From contig CBDCAA010000008.1 of the NCBI GenBank assembly GCA_965213855.1, positions 558,001 to 622,000 on the forward strand: 64,000 nt of DNA. The letters run 5' to 3'. Source of the stretch: JBBROS01 sp965213855 (GTDB lineage Bacteria > Pseudomonadota > Alphaproteobacteria > Acetobacterales > Acetobacteraceae). Made by a program: the position numbers and the translations under genes. Positions 33,216 to 43,331 of this stretch are shown here, one piece after another. Each line of letters begins with the position of its first letter. The first letter of the stretch is position 1. Below the pieces are notes generated by a model. That model was not told the DNA's origin and made no database searches. It was given only the letters and a program-made list of their open reading frames with translations.

Positions 33216-36200
33216 TCACGAGGGCGCCTTCGCCGTGCGGCGTGGGAGTGCGGCGGGCTTCGAGGGGGCGCGGGAAACCCGCGGCTCAGCGGCGCGATCG
33301 GGTCTCGGTCCGTCGGCTGCCGGTGGCAAGCGCGCCGGCGGGGCCACGTGGGCTGCCGCGCCGTTCATGGCCGTTCGTTCCTTGACCTTCACCGGTGCGG
33401 CGCCAACGCCTGCTTTTGGCGGAACGGCAGGCCGCGGTACGACGGAGGTGTCCGACGCCGGGGTGCGGTCGGTGGTGCGGTCGTCGATGCGGGCGGCGGC
33501 CGGCGTGTCAGGCAAGGTGCCGGGCCGGGTCACACCGGCCGCAACCACGGCGACCTCCAGCTGGCTGGCGAACCGCGCCGGGCTGGCGTCCTCACTCAGG
33601 CGCGCGATGGCGCCGTCGCGGATGTGCTGCCAAAGCCCGGCGTCGTCGTACAAGGTCGCGACCGCCTGCGCGAACGCGTCCGGATCGGTCCCGGACGCGG
33701 ACATGATCGAGACCTTGTTCTCCCAACCGAGCTGGTTGCGCAGCAGGTCCGTGCAGGCCACCGGCAGGCCGTAGGAGGTCGCCTCCAGCACTTTCACCGG
33801 GATGCCGGCGCCGTATCGGGTGGGTGCGACGAACACGCGATGCTGCGCATAGAGCGGGGCAAGGTCGGTGACCGGTCCCAGCAGATCGACGTTCGGGTGG
33901 TCGGCGAGCCAGGTCAGGTCCACGCCGTCGGTCGTGTGCCCGACGACCGTCAGCCGCGCGTCATCGCTGCCCAGCATCAGCTCCAGGATCGGCTGCACAT
34001 GGTTCAGATACCAGCGCAGCGCGTCGACGTTGGGGCTGGCGTCGGCCGTGAGCGCGCCGACATGGAGCAGCCCGCGCCGGGACGCGTGCCCCTCGGGCTG
34101 GACCCGCAACGCCTGCCGGAAGCCGACGATGCCGACCGGTCGCCCGGTATGGCCCGAGATCAGGTCCGCCTCGTAGCGATTGACGGCGACGATGTGGTCG
34201 CACAGCCAGGAGTTGTCGAGCTCCCGCCCCAGGGCCCGGGTCATGTCGAAGGGCAGGTCGTTCAGGTGTGCCAGCGCGCGGTCGCGCACGCTGAATACCG
34301 CCTCGGTATCCAGCACGACCCGGGCATGGCCGAGTCCGTCGCTGGATGCGCCCAGGATGTCGATCAACTGGCGGAGGTTATGTGCGCGGCTGACCCAGAT
34401 CAGGTCGTAGAAGCCGCGCCGCTCGGTCAGCAGGTCCTTCAGGGAGCCCCGGTCGCGGTCCCAGAGCACCTCGACCGTGTCGGGCAGCGTGGCGGTGATC
34501 CGATAGGCCGGCGTGGCCACCGGGATCATCGGGAACACCGTCGCCTGCCAGCCCATGGCGACCAGCCCCCCGAGGACATCGGCGGCGCGGCCATAGCCGG
34601 AGCCGAGCCGGTGCAGCGGCACCGTGTCCTCGATGAACAGGATGCGGCGCCCGCGTGAGGCGAAGCCGGCCGCTTCCGCACGCGCCCGGCGGTCCGCCGG
34701 GCGGCGCCGCAGTGCCTCGGCATGGTGGCGACGCAGGACGCCGCGGTTGACGACCATCAGGCTGGTCGCCGCCCGCACACTGCGGGACGACGCATACTCC
34801 AGGTGGGTCAGCGAGACGGACGGGTCATAGACGACACGGAACCCCTCGCGCTGGATGCGAAGGCAAAGGTCTGCCTCCTCGTAGTAGGCAGGTGCGAAGG
34901 CATCGTCGAAGCCGCCCAGCCGATTCAACAGGTCCTGTCGGACCAGCAGGAAGCAGCCCGAGCAGAAGTCGACGTCGCGGACGTAATTCGCCTCCGGTGC
35001 GTCCGGGGGCGCGTCGCGGAGCCAACCCTCGGCCGCGGCATCGCGCCAGAGGATGCACCCAGCCTCCTGCAACAGGCCGTGGGTGCGGACGATCTTGCCG
35101 CCGACGGCGCCGATCGCCGGGTCGCTCCAGAGCCGCGCCAGTGCCCGCGCGACGGCACCGGAATGCAGAACGACGTCGTTATTCAGATACAGCACGGCGG
35201 GCGCGGTCACGTGCCCAAGCGCCTGGTTGCAGGCGCGCAGGAAACCGACGTTCGTGTCGTTGCGGAGGATCGTGGCACCGTGCACCACGTCCTCGATGGT
35301 CGTCGTGCCGTCGCTGCTGGCGTTGTCGACGATGACCAACTCGATCGCGCCCGGAAAGGTGCTGCGCAGGCTGGCCAGGGTCTGCATCGTCAGCGCGAAC
35401 TGGTTGCGCAGCACCATGATCACGCCGACGTCCGCGGCCGTTGCAGGCGGGCGCGCGAAGTCTAGGGGATGGCGGCCGAAGTCGGGCAGGGCGCGGCTGG
35501 CCTGGGCGATGAAGGCTTTGCGCGTGTCGGCCTCCTCCGGCGCGAAATCCGGCGGGACGGGCGGCTGCAGCGGCAACCCGGCCTCCAGCCCGACCAGCAG
35601 CAGGTGTTCGAACACATTGGCAAACCGCCCGGTGCCCATATCCCGGCGAACGCGGTGCAAGTCATTGTAGAAGGCGAGATCGATCGTGCGGGACGGCGAC
35701 CGCGGATCGTTGACGCCATGCTCAATGAAGTGATGGAATCCGTTGCTGAACTGCTTGTGGTGCACGGCCACGGCCACGTCCGGATAGAGCGCAAAATAGT
35801 CCGCCTGGGAAAAGTCGCAGATCGGATCGTGCCCGGCGCGGCTGCCATGGACGAGGTAGTAGTGAAGCGCGCATGGGCTGTCCTCCGCCGCCAACGCGGC
35901 TGCGGCCGCGGGGTAGGTGGCGACATACCAGCTCGGGTCGAAATAGGGCGTGGTGCGGCGTTCCGGCCCGGTCGAGCCGGCCGACCGGAGATAGGAAGCG
36001 AACGGGCCCTGCTGCGCCTCCTCGCGGATGTCGGGAGACAGGTTCGCCAGATAGTAGCGCGGATCGAAGAAGCGGTGGGCGATCCGGCCCTCGGCGTTGC
36101 CGCGCAGCAGGTAGTGGCCATAGTGCCCGCCCAGCGGCTGCACGGCCGTATCCGTCAGGTCCGAATGCATGCTGCAATACAGGTCGGTGCTGAACAGCCA

Positions 36201-36509
36201 GTGCGGGTCGCGGTCGCGGTCACGCCAGCCGCGGGCGGCGTAGTGGTCGTACGCGGACGTCAGTTCGCCCAGGCGGAGCCCTTCGGCCACATCGGCGTGA
36301 CGGTCGACATAGAAGCGCGGGTCGAAAAAGCGGTTCGGGGCGAATAGCAGGGCGCTGCCCCGCTCGAGATAGTCGGTCAGCGCCGCCGCGGCGCCGATGC
36401 GGGCTGCACGCGCGGACTTCGCGTCGTTGCGCGCATAGAGCTCGGCGTCGAACCATGACCAGACCGGGCCCGCTTGCTCGAGGTTCAGCGGATAGTCGAT
36501 TGTGGCCAT
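33216..36509 (-). CDS. Large bifunctional glycosyltransferase (GT2 + GT4 domains)
   Basis: A 1097-residue protein. Residues 1-340 contain about five degenerate repeats of the pattern FDPxxYxxxxPDV...HYLxxG (for example FFDPRFYVDRHADVAEGL), typical of large polysaccharide glycosyltransferases. Residues about 358-610 are a GT2 (GT-A) domain: IVDNASSDGTT, the NNDV metal motif and EADLCLRI. Residues about 620-985 are a GT4-like (GT-B) domain, with SGYGRAADVLGGL and GAGIPVKVLEATSYGLPV. The last 100 residues are Ala/Pro-rich and probably disordered. Start taken at ATG 36509 (MATIDYPLNLEQ). Divergent from a GT61 gene; both likely build a surface glycan. Confidence 0.9.
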   Translation of the reverse strand: MATIDYPLNLEQAGPVWSWFDAELYARNDAKSARAARIGAAAALTDYLERGSALLFAPNRFFDPRFYVDRHADVAEGLRLGELTSAYDHYAARGWRDRDRDPHWLFSTDLYCSMHSDLTDTAVQPLGGHYGHYLLRGNAEGRIAHRFFDPRYYLANLSPDIREEAQQGPFASYLRSAGSTGPERRTTPYFDPSWYVATYPAAAAALAAEDSPCALHYYLVHGSRAGHDPICDFSQADYFALYPDVAVAVHHKQFSNGFHHFIEHGVNDPRSPSRTIDLAFYNDLHRVRRDMGTGRFANVFEHLLLVGLEAGLPLQPPVPPDFAPEEADTRKAFIAQASRALPDFGRHPLDFARPPATAADVGVIMVLRNQFALTMQTLASLRSTFPGAIELVIVDNASSDGTTTIEDVVHGATILRNDTNVGFLRACNQALGHVTAPAVLYLNNDVVLHSGAVARALARLWSDPAIGAVGGKIVRTHGLLQEAGCILWRDAAAEGWLRDAPPDAPEANYVRDVDFCSGCFLLVRQDLLNRLGGFDDAFAPAYYEEADLCLRIQREGFRVVYDPSVSLTHLEYASSRSVRAATSLMVVNRGVLRRHHAEALRRRPADRRARAEAAGFASRGRRILFIEDTVPLHRLGSGYGRAADVLGGLVAMGWQATVFPMIPVATPAYRITATLPDTVEVLWDRDRGSLKDLLTERRGFYDLIWVSRAHNLRQLIDILGASSDGLGHARVVLDTEAVFSVRDRALAHLNDLPFDMTRALGRELDNSWLCDHIVAVNRYEADLISGHTGRPVGIVGFRQALRVQPEGHASRRGLLHVGALTADASPNVDALRWYLNHVQPILELMLGSDDARLTVVGHTTDGVDLTWLADHPNVDLLGPVTDLAPLYAQHRVFVAPTRYGAGIPVKVLEATSYGLPVACTDLLRNQLGWENKVSIMSASGTDPDAFAQAVATLYDDAGLWQHIRDGAIARLSEDASPARFASQLEVAVVAAGVTRPGTLPDTPAAARIDDRTTDRTPASDTSVVPRPAVPPKAGVGAAPVKVKERTAMNGAAAHVAPPARLPPAADGPRPDRAAEPRVSRAPSKPAALPRRTAKAPS

Positions 36510-36680
36510 TGGCGGTCCTCGGTCGCGAGCGCTGCGGTGCGCGCGGCGGCTCTGCCGCGCCATGCCTCCGATTGCCTACAGCCGGGCGGGGCAACGCGCA
36601 ACGGCAGTAGCGGCGAGGGTGACTGCACGCAGAACGTGATGTGCGTGAATTGCGAGTTACCGACGCGAGCGCGATACCCT

Positions 36681-37859
36681 ATGTTCGCTGAAACCGCCGG
36701 GAGGCCGCGAAGGTTGCGTATCGAAGAGACCGGCCCAGGGTTGCCCGGCCCGAAGCTAGCGTTGTCGACCGTCGGTCTGGCGCACCTGGCGCGGTTGCAC
36801 GTCAGCCTTGGCGTGGTTGCGCCGCCGATCGTCGTCGAGCCCGCTGCGCCCTCGCCGCCCGCAGGACCGCTGACGATCATCGGCCGGCCAGCCGAGCAAC
36901 CCGCGCTGCGCAGCGTCAACGAGGAACGGGCGCAGACCGGCGCCCTGACCTGCTCGTTCGTTCGGGACGTGACCGTGTCCGGCTCGGGATATGTGTTCCA
37001 CGGCGAGGCTTTGGTGACCGACGGGTCCCATCTGTCCGACGTCGCCGCCCAGTGGCTGGTCCGCCCGATGCCGGACAGCCCGCTTGCGACGTCGCCCGCG
37101 CGGGAGACGTTCGTGCGGGAGTTGTGCGTGCTGGCGACCGGTCCGGGGCACCTGATCTACGGCCACTGGCTGGTGGACTTCATGCCGCGCTTTGCCATCG
37201 CGAAAGCGGCGCTGGGCCTGCGTTTCGCCGAGGCGAAGGTCGCGCTGCCGCACGACACGCCGAAATGGGCCTTGACGATGCTCGAGACGTTCGTCGGCGT
37301 GACCGCTTCGCAGTGCGTGTTCTACGATCGCGGCGTGGAACGCCTCGCGATCGAGCAGGCCTGCATCCCGGCCTACGGCCACACCGACTACCATTTCCAC
37401 CCTTGGGTAGCGGGCCTCTACGACGCGGTTGGCGCACCTGCGTCCGGCGCCAGCCGGCGACTGTGCATCTCGCGCGTCGGGTTCGAGGGAGCAACGCACG
37501 GCGTGCAGAAGCTGTTCGCGACGCGGGCCAGGTTCGAGGCGCGTGCGGTGGCCGCGGGCTTCGAGATCGTCCGGCCCGAGACCATGGGCTTTGCGGAGCA
37601 GATCGCGCTGTTCCGGTCGGCGTCGCACCTGGTCGGCGAGTACGGTTCGGCGCTGCACAGCTCGGTCTTTGCACCGCCGGGGCTGCGGACCGGGTTCATC
37701 CGCTGTCCGAACCAGATCCAGCTTCGGCTGGCAGCGCTATGCCGGCAGGAGTCGGTGGTGTTGCTGCCGAACGACGACCGGGTCGCGCCGAGTGGCGTGC
37801 AGGAATATTCGCTGACGGATGAGGAGACCGATGCGCTTTTCGCGGCGCTCGAACAGTGA
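36681..37859 (+). CDS. DUF563 / GT61 family glycosyltransferase
   Basis: A 392-residue glycosyltransferase of family 61 (DUF563). Characteristic segments: GHWLVDFMPRFAIAK, RRLCISRVGFEG, and EYGSALHSSVFAPPG, the last being the family's most conserved block. The first 100 residues are poorly conserved. Start at ATG 36681 (MFAETAGRPRRL); the frame is open to 36474 but that part lies across the divergent promoter region. Paired with the large double glycosyltransferase on the opposite strand. GT61 members usually transfer pentoses or hexosamines; the substrate is unknown. Confidence 0.87.
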   Translation: MFAETAGRPRRLRIEETGPGLPGPKLALSTVGLAHLARLHVSLGVVAPPIVVEPAAPSPPAGPLTIIGRPAEQPALRSVNEERAQTGALTCSFVRDVTVSGSGYVFHGEALVTDGSHLSDVAAQWLVRPMPDSPLATSPARETFVRELCVLATGPGHLIYGHWLVDFMPRFAIAKAALGLRFAEAKVALPHDTPKWALTMLETFVGVTASQCVFYDRGVERLAIEQACIPAYGHTDYHFHPWVAGLYDAVGAPASGASRRLCISRVGFEGATHGVQKLFATRARFEARAVAAGFEIVRPETMGFAEQIALFRSASHLVGEYGSALHSSVFAPPGLRTGFIRCPNQIQLRLAALCRQESVVLLPNDDRVAPSGVQEYSLTDEETDALFAALEQ

Positions 37860-37877
37860 GGCCGGTCTGGCAGGCCG

Positions 37878-38540
37878 CTAACGCTTCGTCCTATGGCGGA
37901 TGCGGGGCCGATCGGGCTGGTCGCGTTCGTTGCGGAAGGCGCGAAGCCGCGCCGTGTCGTGGCGGTGCTCGGCCGCCAAGGCGAGCCACGACGCCAGGCA
38001 GCCCAACGCCCAGCGGGTGACGTGCATCATGTCGAGATCGGCCGTGTGCCGCAGGCCGACGAACCGCACGTCCTGCAGCTCACGCGTGTCGCCGGGCTCG
38101 CCCTGTGCGAGCGCGGCGTCGGCGACCAGGAAGCGGGCGTTGAACCGGATCGGCTGCCGGGGCGGCGTGATGGCCCGGCAAAGGTAGTCGAAGCCGTCGA
38201 GATTCGGGGGCGTGCCGAAGGACAGGCCCGTTTCCTCGTGCAGCTCGCGAGCGGCCGCCATGACGATCGCGCGGGCGAGACGGGGCGGGGCGGCCAGGCC
38301 CAGCATCGCCAGCACGTCGGGCCGGGGTTCCGCGGCGGCCTGGGCCGTGCGGTCGGCCGGGTCGACGGCGCCGCCGGGGAACACCAGCCGATTCGGCACG
38401 AAGCGGTGGCCGGCAGCGCGGACCCCCATCAGGACCTCCGGGCCAGACGGCGCGTGCCGGACGAGCAGCACGCTTGCGGCATGGCGCGCGAACGCGCGGG
38501 CCGGCGCCGCGGCCGCGTTCGAACCGGCCATTGCCGTCAT
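37878..38540 (-). CDS. NUDIX hydrolase
   Basis: A 220-residue NUDIX-domain protein of the larger, NUDT7/8- or NUDT19-like type. The N-terminal strand SVLLVRHAPSGPEVLMGVRA is followed by FVPNRLVFPGGAVDPAD and, after an insertion, the NUDIX helix AARELHEETGLSF, whose Glu residues bind Mg2+. Such enzymes cleave nucleoside diphosphate derivatives such as CoA or sugar nucleotides. Start at ATG 38540; ATG 38531 is possible. The open frame to 39302 crosses the fasciclin gene and is an antisense artefact. Confidence 0.87.
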   Translation of the reverse strand: MTAMAGSNAAAAPARAFARHAASVLLVRHAPSGPEVLMGVRAAGHRFVPNRLVFPGGAVDPADRTAQAAAEPRPDVLAMLGLAAPPRLARAIVMAAARELHEETGLSFGTPPNLDGFDYLCRAITPPRQPIRFNARFLVADAALAQGEPGDTRELQDVRFVGLRHTADLDMMHVTRWALGCLASWLALAAEHRHDTARLRAFRNERDQPDRPRIRHRTKR

Positions 38541-38562
38541 TCCGCCGTGACCTGCCGCATCG

Positions 38563-38588
38563 CATCCAAAGTGCTCGATAGTTCGTAT
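38563..38588 (+). promoter_or_regulatory. Candidate ECF sigma promoter of the fasciclin gene
   Basis: CATCC (38563-38567) and CGTAT (38584-38588) separated by 16 bases, 69 bases before the fasciclin ATG. The spacing fits ECF-type promoters; CGT at the -10 is a common ECF feature, and the -35 resembles the CCATCC of mycobacterial SigK promoters. The neighbouring sigK-like gene makes autonomous control plausible. It has not been compared with other promoters here. Confidence 0.5.
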
Positions 38589-38657
38589 GATTGACGGGAG
38601 TGCATCGGCAAGTGCCGCAACGTCCCCAGGACAATCATCAGAACGGCAGGAGTCATC

Positions 38658-39218
38658 ATGACCATTCGTTTCCGCGGCGCGATCATTGCGCTCGCTATCG
38701 TTGCCAGCGTGCCTGCGATCACGACTACCGCATTCGCCGAGGTAACGGTGGGCGGCGCACCGATGTATCCCAACAAAGACATCATCGACAACGCCGTCAA
38801 CTCCCAGGACCACACGACGTTGGTCGCGGCCGTGAAGGCGGCCGGGCTGGTTGACACGTTGAAGGGCAAGGGCCCGTTCACCGTGTTCGCGCCGACCAAC
38901 GCGGCGTTCGCGGCCTTGCCGGCCGGCACGGTCGACACGCTGCTGAAGCCCGAGAACAAGCCGATGCTGACGAAGGTCCTGACCTTCCACGTGGTCCCGG
39001 GCAACTACGACGCCGCCGCGCTGATGAAGCTCGTCAAGGCCGGCAAGGGCATGGCCAAGCTGAAGACGGCCGAGGGCGAGACCCTCACCATCACCCAGAT
39101 CGGGACCGTGCTGACCGTCTCGGACAGCAAGGGCGACATGGCCCATGTGACGATCGGTGACGTGAAGCAGAGCAACGGCGTCATCCACGTGGTCGACCAC
39201 GTGCTGCTGCCGGCCTGA
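38658..39218 (+). CDS. Secreted fasciclin-domain protein
   Basis: A 186-residue exported protein: signal peptide about residues 1-27 (ending TTAFA) and a single FAS1 domain. Both FAS1 signature regions are present: GPFTVFAPTNAAFAALP (H1) and NGVIHVVDHVLLPA (H2 and end), with FHVVPGNYDAAALM between. FAS1 domains act in adhesion and surface interactions; bacterial ones are secreted and of diverse function. AGGAG lies eight bases before the ATG. It precedes an ECF sigma and anti-sigma gene pair. In Mycobacterium tuberculosis, SigK-RskA controls the FAS1 proteins MPT70/MPT83, a close parallel. Confidence 0.95.
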   Translation: MTIRFRGAIIALAIVASVPAITTTAFAEVTVGGAPMYPNKDIIDNAVNSQDHTTLVAAVKAAGLVDTLKGKGPFTVFAPTNAAFAALPAGTVDTLLKPENKPMLTKVLTFHVVPGNYDAAALMKLVKAGKGMAKLKTAEGETLTITQIGTVLTVSDSKGDMAHVTIGDVKQSNGVIHVVDHVLLPA

Positions 39219-39236
39219 ACAGCCTGACGGCTCCGT

Positions 39237-39260
39237 CCGGCGGGCTGCATAGCCCGCCGG
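39237..39260 (+). terminator. Hairpin terminator after the fasciclin gene
   Basis: A perfect 10-bp stem (CCGGCGGGCT) with a GCAT loop, 19 bases after the fasciclin stop, followed by GCGTTT. It lacks a long T run but would strongly stall transcription; it separates fasciclin expression from the sigma factor operon. Confidence 0.7.
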
Positions 39261-39302
39261 GCGTTTGGCGATCGGTCTTGCTCCGCCCCGGCCCTGTGGC
39301 AT

Positions 39303-39884
39303 ATGTCGCCCATGGTTGAGGCAGCGACGTCGATTCCCGGTGCAAACGACGAGGTTGCTATGCTGCTCGCCCAGTGTGCCCGTTCCGACGACGCGGCCTT
39401 CCGCCGTTTGTATGACAGCCAGTCCAGCCGGCTATATGGCGTGGCCTACCGGATCACGCGCGATCCATCGCTGGCCGCCGACGCGGTGCACGATGCGCTG
39501 CTTCAGGTCTGGCGCAACGCCGCCCGCTTCGACCCGAGCCGCGGCAATGCGCGGGCTTGGCTGGTGAGCCTGGTGCGCTACCGCGCGCTGGACATGATTG
39601 GGCGGACGAAGCGCGAAGTGCTGCGGGCCGAACACGAGGAGACGGTCGACCCTGAGCCGTTGCCGCTCGACCGGCTGCAGTCGAGCCGCGAGGGCGAGGC
39701 GCTGCGGCAGTGCCTCGACGGCGTGGAGCCGGCCCGGCGCAACCTTGTGTTGCTCGCCTTCGTGGAGGGGCTGAGCCATGCGGAGGTGGCCGCCCGGGTG
39801 TCGCAGCCGCTTGGCACCGTGAAGTCGAACATCCGACGCGCCTTGCTCGCCCTCAAGATCTGCCTGGCGAAGGTGGTGTCGTGA
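39303..39884 (+). CDS. sigK: ECF sigma-70 factor (SigK-like)
   Basis: A 193-residue ECF sigma factor. Region 2 (about residues 30-95) has LYGVAYRITRDPSLAADAVHDAL and the -10-contact segment NARAWLVSLVRYRALDMI; region 4 (about 135-185) has the helix-turn-helix GLSHAEVAARVSQPLGTVKSNIRRAL. It directs RNA polymerase to envelope- or stress-type promoters. Its stop overlaps the GTG of an RskA-like anti-sigma gene, the usual arrangement. Symbol by similarity to the SigK/RskA group. Likely target: the fasciclin gene upstream. Confidence 0.9.
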   Translation: MSPMVEAATSIPGANDEVAMLLAQCARSDDAAFRRLYDSQSSRLYGVAYRITRDPSLAADAVHDALLQVWRNAARFDPSRGNARAWLVSLVRYRALDMIGRTKREVLRAEHEETVDPEPLPLDRLQSSREGEALRQCLDGVEPARRNLVLLAFVEGLSHAEVAARVSQPLGTVKSNIRRALLALKICLAKVVS

Positions 39885-40582
39885 GCGACGACATCGAGCG
39901 CCTGTCGCCCGACGACGAGCAGGATCTGAAGGCCGCCGAGTACGTCATGGGCCTGCTGGCCGTGCCCGAGGCGCGGGCGGTGGAGGCGTTGGCGCTGCAC
40001 GACCTGACGATGGCCGACAGCATTGCCGCCTGGGAGACGCGGCTGGCGCCGATGGCCGCGCTCGTGGATCCGCGCGACCCGCCCGGGGTGTTGTGGCAGC
40101 GGCTGGCGCTCGCAACCGGGATCGATTCAGTGATCCGCGCTCCGGTGCGGACGCGCGAGCGCCCCGTGCGCCGAACCTGGCCGTGGCAGGCGGCGACCGC
40201 CGCGGCGATGGCGCTTGCAGCCTCGTTCGGGTTCCTGCTGATCAACCGCCCGGTCCCGGCGGCGCCGCTCGTGGCGGCGCTGTCCCCCTATGGCGGCCCG
40301 GGTGCCACGTATCTGGTGCGGGTCGGCGCCAACGGGGACGCGACGGTCGTTGCGGTCGGAAACACAGCGGTCCCGGCCGGCCGCGCCCTCCAGCTCTGGG
40401 CGGTGGCCGGCACGGCGGCGCCGGTCAGCATGGGGCTGCTGCCGGCGTCGGGGCGGGCCCAGTTGACGATCCCGGTGCAGAACGGCACCCAGCTCCTGGT
40501 CAGCCAGGAACCCGCGGGCGGCTCGCCCAGTGCCGGCCCGACCGGGCCGGTGGTCTATGCCGGAACGCTGACGGGGATCTAA
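39881..40582 (+). CDS. RskA-like membrane anti-sigma factor
   Basis: A 233-residue anti-sigma factor. The N-terminal cytoplasmic part (about 1-80) would bind the sigma factor; one transmembrane helix lies near residues 103-122 (WQAATAAAMALAASFGFLLI); the periplasmic C-terminal part is an RskA domain with RALQLWAVAGTAAPVSMGLL and the family ending LLVSQEPAGGSPS...PTGPVVYAGTL. GTG at 39881 overlaps the sigma stop (GTGA). By the RskA model, regulated proteolysis frees the sigma factor; proteases are not in the window. Confidence 0.9.
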   Translation: MSDDIERLSPDDEQDLKAAEYVMGLLAVPEARAVEALALHDLTMADSIAAWETRLAPMAALVDPRDPPGVLWQRLALATGIDSVIRAPVRTRERPVRRTWPWQAATAAAMALAASFGFLLINRPVPAAPLVAALSPYGGPGATYLVRVGANGDATVVAVGNTAVPAGRALQLWAVAGTAAPVSMGLLPASGRAQLTIPVQNGTQLLVSQEPAGGSPSAGPTGPVVYAGTLTGI

Positions 40583-40645
40583 GCGCCGGCATCGAGGTGC
40601 GCCGGCTACTCGGCCCCGACGGCAACACCTGGATGGCCGCGATCC

Positions 40646-43327
<2,682 letters not shown>

Positions 43328-43331
43328 GGTT

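Noticed and set aside
37878..39302. Long NUDIX open frame extending through the fasciclin gene
   Set aside because: Only the part after 38540 resembles NUDIX proteins; the rest is antisense to fasciclin, which has a signal peptide, FAS1 motifs and its own ribosome site.
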